DNA from: Ignavibacteria bacterium
GTDB lineage: Bacteria > Bacteroidota > Ignavibacteria > Tepidaquicellales > OLB5
Length of the DNA: 35,953 bases
Assembly (NCBI GenBank): GCA_019912545.1
Contig: JAIOIK010000058.1
Span: 1-35,953 of the forward strand
Direction of reading: 5' to 3'
This document shows positions 1-7,078 of this stretch, one piece after another. The notes under the pieces were generated by a model that was not told where the DNA came from, did no database searches, and worked only from the letters and a program-made list of their open reading frames with translations. A program made the translations under genes and the position numbers. The number at the start of each line of letters is the position of its first letter. The stretch's first letter is position 1.

Positions 1-174
1 TTGGACAATTTTAGAAGGTTTACACTGAATGGATTACAGAATGCAAAGCTACAATGGTCAATAGTATGTGCAACGGTAAATTTGAGAACAATATATAAGT
101 TTTGGGCAACTGGAAGCCTAACAAAGGCAAAAGAATGCCTAAAAATACATCGGGTCGCTTTTTCAATAAATTAA
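1..174 (+). pseudogene. C-terminal end of an IS1182-like transposase (cut by window edge)
   Basis: Frame 1 is open from the first base to a TAA at 172-174 and gives 57 residues. It starts LDNFRRFTLNGLQNAKLQW and continues with a 'CATVNLRTIYKF' segment. This resembles the extreme C-terminus of IS1182-type (DDE_Tnp_1_6) transposases, where a conserved F-x-R-F-x-L-x-G block is followed by an 'xxNLKRL'-like helix. The DDE catalytic core would lie upstream, outside the window, so it cannot be told whether the element is intact or a remnant. A probable terminal inverted repeat follows at 220-236, which agrees with this being the 3' end of an insertion sequence. The family assignment rests on a short tail and is moderately certain. 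Confidence 0.6.
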
Positions 175-219
175 CTTAATCTTTTTTCGTTCTCAATTTC
201 TTAGTACCCACAAAATATA

Positions 220-236
220 GGTTTTGAGACAGACTC
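220..236. mobile_element. Probable right end (terminal inverted repeat) of the insertion sequence
   Basis: The segment GGTTTTGAGACAGACTC lies 45 bp after the transposase stop. Its reverse complement, GAGTCTGTCTCAAAACC, resembles the 'GAGnCTGTCTCAAAA' ends I associate with IS1182-like elements of Bacteroidota. The matching left end and the target duplication would lie outside the window, so the exact border is inferred. Confidence 0.45.
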
Positions 237-263
237 TGAATGGCGGGGCTACACAAAAGAATA

Positions 264-415
264 TACATGTCACCCCTACGGGGTTCATCATATACAAAAT
301 ATCAAAGGCTACAAACATAACACCCCTAAGGGGTTAAAAACCTCAGTGCACTCTGTAGCACGATGTTTTTGCTTTTCTTTGTGTCTTGGAGTCTTTGTGG
401 CGATTTTTTGTTTTG
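264..415. repeat. Composite intergenic repeat, copy 1
   Basis: First of two tandem copies. In order it has: TACATGT plus the palindromic unit CACCCCTACGGGGTTCATCA; an ATCAAAGGCTACAAACAT linker; a second palindromic unit CACCCCTAAGGGGTT; an 'AACCTCAGTGC' module; and a 'TTTTTGCTTTTCTTTGTGTCTT' module ending in GATTTTTTGTTTTGA. The CAGTG/TTTGTG modules read in reverse complement as CACAAAG/CACTGAG-like units. Such units are familiar from intergenic DNA of many Bacteroidota and other bacteria. No coding function is evident. Confidence 0.75.
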
Positions 416-435
416 ATTTTGTTTTTTGTGGAATT

Positions 436-602
436 TACATGTCACCCCTCTGGGGTTCATCATATTAAAAATATCAAAGGCTACAAACATTACACCCCTA
501 AGGGGTTGAAAACCTCAGTGCTCTCAGTGTTCTCAGCGGTAGAAAAGCTTCTTTTTGCTTTTCTTAGTGCCTTTGAGACTTTGAGTCGATTTTTTGTTTT
601 GA
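436..602. repeat. Composite intergenic repeat, copy 2
   Basis: Second copy, beginning 172 bp after copy 1. It has the same order of modules: TACATGT, CACCCCTCTGGGGTTCATCA, ATCAAAGGCTACAAACAT, CACCCCTAAGGGGTT, AACCTCAGTGC, CTTTTTGCTTTTCTTAGTG and GATTTTTTGTTTTGAA. It differs from copy 1 by substitutions in the palindrome centre (TC for TA/AC) and by extra sequence in the middle, where CTCAGTG-like units are repeated (CAGTGCTCTCAGTGTTCTCAG). An open frame runs through this copy but is made only of repeat sequence, so it is not called as a gene. Confidence 0.75.
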
Positions 603-750
603 ATTTGCTTTTTTCCTTCCACTTTTTGGCCTTATAACTTTTAAGCTTTTAAACTGTTTTTTTCACTTGACAGTTATATGCTTATACCATATATTGCCAA
701 CCGTTAATATGCATAATGCATAATTTTATTAATTTAATCCCCAATCCAAT
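603..750. other. AT-rich spacer without a recognised gene
   Basis: This stretch between the repeats and the next gene is AT-rich. It contains a short direct repeat, GCATAATGCATAAT, just before the gene at 751. I see no TAnnTTTG promoter motif, RNA gene or terminator hairpin in it. Confidence 0.5.
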
Positions 751-1680
751 ATGTCAAAACCTTTCAATCCGGCATTAAATGCCGATATTAAAAAGCTTCA
801 TGAAATCCCAAAAAACACGCGCCGCAATGAGTACAAGCTGCTTTTTAATGATGTTATGAAGCGTCATAACATTTCGCGGTCAGCTCTTTACAGAGAGCTT
901 TCAAAGGAGACTCCCGGACAGTACAAAACTCCGGATCGCAGGAGCCGCCGCGTCCGTATCAGCAAACATGAATTAGATCTCCTGGCAGGTTATACCGCCT
1001 CTCATAAATCTAACTCAGAGATATGCCGCCTCATGTCGGTTGAAATGGGTTTCAGCTACTCTCGCGTGCGCCTCTTGCAGGCAAAGAACAAGCTTCATGC
1101 CTTCTCGCAAGAAATTCTTGAAAATAAGCCTAAGATAATCCTCCGTGTTTTGGGTAATGCTCCAGTCGCCAGGCCGTTTGATATCCATAATGAATCTGAG
1201 CAATTATCAACATCGCCGGACGACGGCAAATCCGCTCCAAACGGCAGAGAAAATCTCAGCGCCGCAGATTTCTTCTTCAGACTTTCGGGCATAGACCTGA
1301 GTGATCCCAAAGCCATCGCCGCACTGCAATTTGGGGAAAATGAATATAAGGTCAGCACAAGTGTGATCAAAGAGTGCCTTGAACGGATTGTTCGGTCTGC
1401 TGAGTTGGGCGGCAAAAGTACCCGCGAGATGATTAAGTTCGAAGTTGAGTCGCTTATACTGAACCAGCTTTCCCGCGCCAAAAATGATTATTTTTATAAC
1501 TACTCACAGTTAAGGCATTTAAGCATGGTACGAGCAAATCTTCTTTCCTTAGGCAGTGATACCAAGGCTGCGAAGCCGCCAAGCGGCGGCTATAACCTGG
1601 ATGACTTATTGCGTGTGGTTCAGCACTTCTCTCCCTCTACCGGCAGAGAGGAAGTAATAAAACTGCTTGGCTTACAATAA
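751..1680 (+). CDS. Unrecognised 309-residue protein with HTH-like N-terminal region
   Basis: I do not recognise this protein. Residues about 20-70 are strongly basic and include 'HNISRSALYRELSK', which reads like a helix-turn-helix recognition segment. A basic linker (residues 63-72, RRSRRVRISK) follows, then a second possible helical bundle around 'ELDLLAGYTASHKSNSEICRLMS' that also resembles an HTH. The C-terminal half is mixed helical with no catalytic motif I can name. There is no signal peptide or membrane segment, so a cytoplasmic DNA-binding role is plausible but inferred. Codon use (many CGC, GCC and CGG codons) is more GC-rich than in neighbouring genes. Its position beside an IS end and repeats also suggests acquisition. 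A transposition or phage-type accessory protein, or a regulator, are the alternatives. Confidence 0.6.
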   Translation: MSKPFNPALNADIKKLHEIPKNTRRNEYKLLFNDVMKRHNISRSALYRELSKETPGQYKTPDRRSRRVRISKHELDLLAGYTASHKSNSEICRLMSVEMGFSYSRVRLLQAKNKLHAFSQEILENKPKIILRVLGNAPVARPFDIHNESEQLSTSPDDGKSAPNGRENLSAADFFFRLSGIDLSDPKAIAALQFGENEYKVSTSVIKECLERIVRSAELGGKSTREMIKFEVESLILNQLSRAKNDYFYNYSQLRHLSMVRANLLSLGSDTKAAKPPSGGYNLDDLLRVVQHFSPSTGREEVIKLLGLQ

Positions 1681-1703
1681 ATTCCCGATTGAGAATAAAA
1701 CTT

Positions 1704-1758
1704 CGTTTGAGACTTTTATTGATTGCGCATCTTAAACAGCATTCCCGCGTCTCAAACG
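1704..1758. repeat. Inverted repeat downstream of the 309-residue gene
   Basis: CGTTTGAGAC at 1704-1713 is repeated as its exact reverse complement, GTCTCAAACG, at 1749-1758, with 35 bp between the arms. A run of A follows on the plus strand instead of T, so it is not a standard plus-strand terminator. It could be a protein-binding site, a long hairpin or the edge of a mobile segment. Confidence 0.5.
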
Positions 1759-1913
1759 GAAAAAAAACATCTTACAGATGGCAATTCTCACTTGAGGGGA
1801 TAAATTGTCTTTTTTGGAACTATTTATTAAAAGCTATAGTATCATCATCAATAATAATATTGATATTGACAAACAATTCAATCATAATTGCAGTACATTA
1901 AATACTAAACAAC

Positions 1914-2654
1914 ATGGCAGATAGCAGCAGCAGATCAAGCTTAACCGGTTTTGCAGTCATTATGGCGCTTGGGCTAATTATCACCGGGCTCATAATCGGC
2001 ACCACATGGCGTAAAGTATCAAGAAGCAATGTAACAATTTCGGTAACGGGCTCGGCTCAGAAAGAGATAACAAGTGACCTCGCAGTATGGCGCGGCAGCT
2101 TTTCGAATGAATCCAAAGTGCTGACCGAAGCATATCAGAAGTTACAGGAAAGCAATTCCAAGGTGAAAGCTTACCTTATTTCAAAGGGATTCCCTGAAGA
2201 GAAGATAGCCTTTACTTCGGTAAATACAAACACACTGTATGAACAGACTAAAGACGGCCAGAACACAAGTAATATATCCGCTTACAGGCTAAGTCAGGAA
2301 GTATCGGTGGAATCCGGAGATGTAAATAAGATCGATAAACTCTCCCGTGAAGCAACAGAGCTCATCATGCAGGGTATTGAGTTCAACTCGTTCCCGCCAG
2401 AGTTCTATTACACAAAGCTCAGTGATCTTAAAATTGAGATGATAGGGCTGGCATCCAAAGACGCCAAATTGCGTGCAGACCAGATAGCTAACAGTACAGA
2501 TAATGAGGTAGGAGAGGTTCGCTCCTCTAAAATGGGTGTGATACAGATCAACGCGAAGAATTCAACCGATATTTCAGACTACGGCAATAATGATGTATCA
2601 TCTCTACAGAAAACCATTACCGCAGTGGTTACTGTAAGTTATTCGATTGAGTAG
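1914..2654 (+). CDS. SIMPL-domain (DUF541) membrane-anchored protein
   Basis: The 246-residue protein has one N-terminal membrane segment (about residues 13-30, 'FAVIMALGLIITGLIIGTTW') followed by a SIMPL/DUF541 domain. Typical features are 'VTISVTGSAQKEITSDLAVW' near the start, the 'KVKAYLISKGFPEEKI' helix, 'YRLSQEVSVES', and 'AKLRADQIA' followed by a C-terminal 'ITAVVTVSYSIE' strand. Family members such as E. coli YggE and mammalian SIMPL form envelope or signalling proteins of poorly defined function; YggE is linked to oxidative stress. Here it is probably periplasmic and anchored to the inner membrane. It is a single-gene unit convergent with the efflux genes. No promoter was recognised. 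Confidence 0.85.
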   Translation: MADSSSRSSLTGFAVIMALGLIITGLIIGTTWRKVSRSNVTISVTGSAQKEITSDLAVWRGSFSNESKVLTEAYQKLQESNSKVKAYLISKGFPEEKIAFTSVNTNTLYEQTKDGQNTSNISAYRLSQEVSVESGDVNKIDKLSREATELIMQGIEFNSFPPEFYYTKLSDLKIEMIGLASKDAKLRADQIANSTDNEVGEVRSSKMGVIQINAKNSTDISDYGNNDVSSLQKTITAVVTVSYSIE

Positions 2655-2658
2655 CATA

Positions 2659-2690
2659 CAATTAACAATGAGCAATTATCAATTAGCAAT
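2659..2690. repeat. Degenerate CAATTA/GCAAT intergenic repeat
   Basis: The segment holds CAATTAAC, GCAATTATCAATTA and GCAAT units in tandem. Similar runs lie at 14907-14934 and 29423-29444 in this window, always between genes. Such 'caattatcaatta' strings are common between genes in Bacteroidota. Confidence 0.45.
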
Positions 2691-2727
2691 AAGAAGCTAA
2701 GAGTTGCAATAAAAATTGAATCACGGA

Positions 2728-5700
2728 TTAATCTTGAATGGCAAGCTTGGAATCCTCTTCTGCGTGGAAATCCAATTCGGGGTTTTTGGCTTTATGGGTA
2801 GATAGGAATGTATAAACAGCGGGTACAACAAAGAGAGTTAGAAATGTAGAAAAAATCAATCCGCCTACAACACCTACTCCAAGCGAAACACGGCTTCCGG
2901 CTCCGGCGCCAACAGCTATCGGCAGTGCGCCAAGAATTGTTGCAAGGCTTGTCATAAGTATCGGCCTGAACCTCTGAACAGATGCTTCTATTACCGCCTC
3001 TATTTTACCAAGGCCTTGTTCTTTCTTCTGGTTGGCAAACTCAACAATTAGTATTGCATTCTTTGTGACAAGTCCCACAAGCATGATTATGCCTATCTGG
3101 CTGAAGATATTTAGCGTCATATCAAAATACCAGAGGCTTATCAATGCTCCGGTCATCGCCAGAGGCACGGTCAACAAAATAATGAACGGATCAACAAAGC
3201 TCTCGAACTGCGCAGCCAATACCAGGAATATTATCACAAGTGCAAAGATGAATGTAAACACAAGGCTTGATGAACTCTCGGCAAAATCCTTTGACTGCCC
3301 GGCAAGCGCCGTGTTAAACTCAGGCGGAAGAACTTTATCTGCTACCCGTTCCATAGCAATTATACCGTCACCAAGTGTATAGCCCTGTGAAAGACCTGCA
3401 GTCAGTGTTGCCGAAACATACCTGTTGTACCTGAATCTGGTTGTTGGAGTAGCTTGTTCATTCAGCCTGACAAGGTTATCCAGCTGAATAAGCTGACCGT
3501 CTTTGTTCTTCACTGTTAAGAACTTTATGTCATCAGGTCTATCACGCTTATCGCGTGTAACCTGGCCAAGTACCTGGCATTGCTTGCCGTCTTTGATATA
3601 ATAGCCAAACCTCTGGCTGCCAAAAGCGATCTGCAGTGTTCTGGCAACATCTTCAAACGAAACACCAAGATCAGCAGCTTTCTGCCGGTCAATTTCAAGA
3701 GAGATCTCAGGCTTATTTATCTTTAGGTTAACATCAACAAACTGAAGCTCAGGCTGCTGCTTGGCTTCTTCAAGGAACTTGGGCATGTATTCAAGGAGCT
3801 TATCAAAATTGGGTGCCTGCAAAACAAACTGCACAGGCTGTCCGCCAAACCTGCTGCCTATAGTTGGAGGCTGTGAAGGGACACCGCGAATACCGGTTAT
3901 TGTGTTGATATCCTTGGCGATCTTATTGTAAATCTGCTGCTGCGTTCTTTTCCTTTCGTCTGGCGGCTTTAGATACAAATTTATAAAACCGTTATTTGAC
4001 TGGCCCCCGCTGCCTGTATTAGTGATTGGGGTTGAAATTTCAGGGACGGAATCCACGATGAGTTTAGTCAAGTCTTCCATGTATGCCTGCATGTACTCAA
4101 AAGAAACACCCTCAGGCGCACTTGTCTGAATCCTGATATTTGAGCGGTCCTCGATGGGAGCCAGTTCCGACTTAAGCGAACTGCCAATTGTATAAATAAG
4201 CACGCCCATAAGCGCAATTATTACAAACCCAAGCCATCTGACTTTTATGAAAGAAATCAGTGCGTTCTTATAACTGTTGACAAGCCAAACGAAAAATGGC
4301 TCGGTTTTGAGATAGAACCAACTGTGCTTCTGATGAGATTTAAGAAGCCTTGAGCTTAACATTGGAGTTAATGTCAAAGCCACAAATGCGGAAACAAGAA
4401 CGGAGCCTGCTATAACAACGCCAAATTCTTTAAACAACCTTCCGGAGAGTCCCTGCAGGAATAATACCGGAAGAAAAACAGCGGCAATGGCAATTGTTGT
4501 TGAAATAACTGCAAAGTAGATCTCTTTTGATCCTTTGAAAGCAGCCTCGATAGGGCTCATGCCCTCCTCGATCTTGGAATATATATTTTCAAGCACAACT
4601 ATAGCATCATCTACAACAAGGCCAATTGCAAGAATTATACCAACGAGAGTTAATACATTAATTGAGAACCCCGCAGCGTACATAATGAAAAAAGCAGAAA
4701 TAATAGATGTAGGAATTGCAAGGATCGGTATTATTGTAGAACGCCAGTCACGCAGAAAAAGAAATATGATAAGTATTACTAGACCAAATGCGATGAAAAT
4801 TGTTTCTTCAACCTCATGTATGGTTGTTCTGATGTATTCGGAAAAATCGAAACCTATTTCGAGTTTAAAATCCGGCGGAATATCTTTCTTCAGCTGTTCA
4901 TATCGTTTTTTGAATTCGTCAGATATATCAATCGCGTTTGCGCCGGGCTGCATTGTAACTGCAACGCCAACACCGGGGATACCGTCACGCTTTAATGACT
5001 GTCTTTCGTTTTCAGCGCCAAGCTCTGCAAAACCAATGTCCTTAAATCTGACAATGCTGCCGCCTTCCTGTTTGATGATAAGATCATTGAATTCGGCAAC
5101 GCTTTTAAGCCTTCCAAATGTGCGTATTGAAAGCTCAGTGTTATCTCCTTCAATTCTGCCTGAAGGCAGCTCAACATTCTCTCGTGTTAGTGCCGCTTGT
5201 ACATCAAGCGGAGTGAGCCTGTATGCCGCAAGTTTCTCGGGATCGAGCCACATTCTCATTGCGTACTTGCGCTCACCAAATATCCGCACAGTACTTACTC
5301 CCGGAATAGTTTGTATTCGCTCTTTTATAACATTTGTAGCAAAGTCATTTACTTCAAGTATATTCCTTGAATCGCTCTGCACATACATAAATATTATGGG
5401 CGAGTCATCAGCATCTGATTTTTGAATAACGGGATTATCGATATCTCTCGGCAGATTTCTCTGCGCGCTGGATACTCTGTCCCTCACATCATTGGTAGCC
5501 TGTTCAAGATCGCGGCTGATATCAAACTCAATAGTGATCTGGCTTTGGCCTTCCCTGCTTTGCGAAGTAAGCGTTCTGATGCCATCAATACCGTTTAATG
5601 ATTGTTCAAGTGGCTCGGTGATCTGTGTTTCAATTACGTCTGAATTTGCGCCGGGGTAGTTTGTAGAAACAGTTACAATTGGCGGGTCAATACCGGGATA

Positions 5701-5808
5701 CTCTCTGACTTCAAGAAATGTAAATGCAACAACTCCAAAAATTATAATTACCAGTGAGAAAACTATGGATAGGACAGGCCGCTTTATTGAAGTTGCGCTT
5801 AGACTCAT
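2728..5808 (-). CDS. RND multidrug efflux pump permease (HAE1/AcrB family)
   Basis: At 1026 residues this has the usual length of hydrophobe/amphiphile-efflux RND pumps. TM1 begins at about residue 10 ('PVLSIVFSLVIIIFGVVAF'). The porter domain includes the 'YPGANSDVIE' and 'VREYPGIDPP' blocks. TM4 carries the proton-relay pair D400-D401 in 'GLVVDDAIVVLENI'. The second half has 'GLVTKNAILIVEFA' with the relay lysine. This supports a proton-driven inner-membrane pump exporting amphiphilic compounds across the envelope with its adaptor and a TolC-type channel. The start codon overlaps the stop of the adaptor gene by 1 nt (TAATG), so translation is probably coupled. No outer-membrane channel gene lies in the window, so one encoded elsewhere is presumably used. 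Substrate cannot be read from sequence. Confidence 0.93.
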   Translation of the reverse strand: MSLSATSIKRPVLSIVFSLVIIIFGVVAFTFLEVREYPGIDPPIVTVSTNYPGANSDVIETQITEPLEQSLNGIDGIRTLTSQSREGQSQITIEFDISRDLEQATNDVRDRVSSAQRNLPRDIDNPVIQKSDADDSPIIFMYVQSDSRNILEVNDFATNVIKERIQTIPGVSTVRIFGERKYAMRMWLDPEKLAAYRLTPLDVQAALTRENVELPSGRIEGDNTELSIRTFGRLKSVAEFNDLIIKQEGGSIVRFKDIGFAELGAENERQSLKRDGIPGVGVAVTMQPGANAIDISDEFKKRYEQLKKDIPPDFKLEIGFDFSEYIRTTIHEVEETIFIAFGLVILIIFLFLRDWRSTIIPILAIPTSIISAFFIMYAAGFSINVLTLVGIILAIGLVVDDAIVVLENIYSKIEEGMSPIEAAFKGSKEIYFAVISTTIAIAAVFLPVLFLQGLSGRLFKEFGVVIAGSVLVSAFVALTLTPMLSSRLLKSHQKHSWFYLKTEPFFVWLVNSYKNALISFIKVRWLGFVIIALMGVLIYTIGSSLKSELAPIEDRSNIRIQTSAPEGVSFEYMQAYMEDLTKLIVDSVPEISTPITNTGSGGQSNNGFINLYLKPPDERKRTQQQIYNKIAKDINTITGIRGVPSQPPTIGSRFGGQPVQFVLQAPNFDKLLEYMPKFLEEAKQQPELQFVDVNLKINKPEISLEIDRQKAADLGVSFEDVARTLQIAFGSQRFGYYIKDGKQCQVLGQVTRDKRDRPDDIKFLTVKNKDGQLIQLDNLVRLNEQATPTTRFRYNRYVSATLTAGLSQGYTLGDGIIAMERVADKVLPPEFNTALAGQSKDFAESSSSLVFTFIFALVIIFLVLAAQFESFVDPFIILLTVPLAMTGALISLWYFDMTLNIFSQIGIIMLVGLVTKNAILIVEFANQKKEQGLGKIEAVIEASVQRFRPILMTSLATILGALPIAVGAGAGSRVSLGVGVVGGLIFSTFLTLFVVPAVYTFLSTHKAKNPELDFHAEEDSKLAIQD

Positions 5809-6887
5809 TAATCTGCTTTTTCCACCTTCACAGATGAGTTATCTTTTATCCTGAGTATGTTAGTAGTTATGATAGTATCGCCTGTTTTAAGCTCATCTGA
5901 AATGATTTGGATCAATGTTTCGCTTCTTTCGCCGATCTCAACATCTATAGATTTTGCTTTTCCGTTTCTCACAACAAAAATGCTCTGCCCTTTTAACTTA
6001 GGAACCAGTGCCTGAGTAGGTATCATAATTGCGTTATCAATTTCGGATAGAGTGAATGATACATTGGCAAAAGTTCCGGGCAGCAGTTTTTTACTGGGAT
6101 TATCTGCAACTGCTCTTAAGACAAGGGACCGTGTATTATTTTCAATCTTAGGTTCAGAAGCATATACTTCAGCATCAAATTCGCCATCTATGCCTTCAAC
6201 TTTGAATTTCAGCTTCTGCCCTTTTTTGAAAAGATAAACGTATTTTTCGGGAATTGAAAAATCTATTTTGACCTTGCTCATGTCCTGCATAGTTGTCATA
6301 ACGGTCTGAGGAGTAACATATGAGCCATTACTAACATTGCGAAGTCCTATGATTCCGGAAAACGGTGCGCGAACATATGTTTTGCTGATATCAATCCTTG
6401 TAATTTGTATCTCTGCTCTTATCTGCTCAAGGGTGCTTTCCATAACTTCATAATCTTCTCTTGACGTCAATCCCTTATCAATGAGCTGCTTCTCTCTTTC
6501 AAGCTTGGATATTGCAAGCCTCTCATCTATTTCCTGGCGGCGCAATTTGGCCGTAAGATCATCTGAATCAAGTTTGAATAGAGTCCTCCCTTTTGATACA
6601 TATGTTCCTTCCTTAAAATATATTCCGCGGATCTTTCTGGATATCTCGCTTCTTATCTCGGCTTCTTCATTTGCCCTGATATTACCGATGGCTTTGATCT
6701 CGTTATTAAGCACTTCGGATTTGAGCACAAATCCGTCAACAGAAGTGATCTGATTTTGCTGATTAGTATTTTGACGCTGATTAGCCCCGGGCTTATCGGA
6801 ATTTGTGATTATCTTAGGTACAATGATTAAACCCAAAACTATTAATAGAAGTAAGGCTATGAGAATGATTCTGACGGTCTTGCTCAA
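5808..6887 (-). CDS. RND efflux periplasmic adaptor subunit (membrane fusion protein)
   Basis: The 359-residue protein has an N-terminal membrane anchor (residues 7-24), then a lipoyl-like half domain ('AEIRSEISRKIRGIYFKEG', about 76-94). A short alpha-hairpin (about 110-168) with 'LIDKGLTSREDYE' follows. The second lipoyl half begins at 'TYVRAPFSGIIG' (about 170-181), and beta-barrel and membrane-proximal domains complete it. This is the standard AcrA/MexA order, with a short hairpin. It links the pump encoded immediately downstream to an outer-membrane channel. It is the first gene of a two-gene operon and overlaps the pump start by 1 nt. The start codon is TTG. It was chosen because the anchor needs the preceding MSKTVR and a promoter-like element lies just upstream. 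Confidence 0.92.
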   Translation of the reverse strand: MSKTVRIILIALLLLIVLGLIIVPKIITNSDKPGANQRQNTNQQNQITSVDGFVLKSEVLNNEIKAIGNIRANEEAEIRSEISRKIRGIYFKEGTYVSKGRTLFKLDSDDLTAKLRRQEIDERLAISKLEREKQLIDKGLTSREDYEVMESTLEQIRAEIQITRIDISKTYVRAPFSGIIGLRNVSNGSYVTPQTVMTTMQDMSKVKIDFSIPEKYVYLFKKGQKLKFKVEGIDGEFDAEVYASEPKIENNTRSLVLRAVADNPSKKLLPGTFANVSFTLSEIDNAIMIPTQALVPKLKGQSIFVVRNGKAKSIDVEIGERSETLIQIISDELKTGDTIITTNILRIKDNSSVKVEKAD

Positions 6888-6906
6888 TATTTAATTATAT
6901 ATTTTC

Positions 6907-6937
6907 CAAAAATACGAAAATTAAGTCAGTAAATAAA
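6907..6937 (-). promoter_or_regulatory. Possible Bacteroidota-type promoter of the RND operon
   Basis: On the minus strand TATTTTTG (6914-6907) matches the -7 consensus TAnnTTTG. TTTA (6937-6934) stands 19 bp upstream in place of the -33 TTTG (3 of 4 bases). Transcription would start about 13 nt before the TTG start of the adaptor gene. Confidence 0.45.
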
Positions 6938-7021
6938 TGTTAGAGTGTTTGTTACTTTAAATAATAGCAATTTAGCACTATAAGTTCCTGTGATTTACAA
7001 TTTTTTACATTGTTATGACAT

Positions 7022-7052
7022 AAAAAAAGCATCATAAAACATGATGCCTTAA
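7022..7052 (-). terminator. Intrinsic terminator after the multicopper oxidase gene
   Basis: On the minus strand GCATCAT and ATGATGC form a 7-bp stem with a 5-nt loop (positions 7047-7029), extended by an A/T-rich flank. A run of T follows (plus-strand AAAAAAA at 7022-7028). It lies about 25 bp beyond the stop codon of the oxidase. Confidence 0.75.
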
Positions 7053-7078
7053 AATTGTGACACAACAAATTGAGATTA

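Noticed and set aside
264-602. CRISPR array
   Set aside because: Only two long diverged copies exist, with no short identical repeats, unique spacers of constant length or cas genes.
386-637. Open frame of 83 codons within the upstream repeats
   Set aside because: It is composed almost entirely of repeat copy 2, is rich in Phe and Leu from T-runs and has no ribosome site or recognisable domain.
1689-1901. 70-codon frame downstream of the 309-residue gene
   Set aside because: It runs through the inverted repeat and AT-rich spacer, has no ribosome site and resembles no protein.
4535-5425. 296-codon frame antisense to the RND pump gene
   Set aside because: Low-complexity Ser/Ile composition is the usual shadow of an RND gene; the sense frame carries conserved RND motifs throughout.
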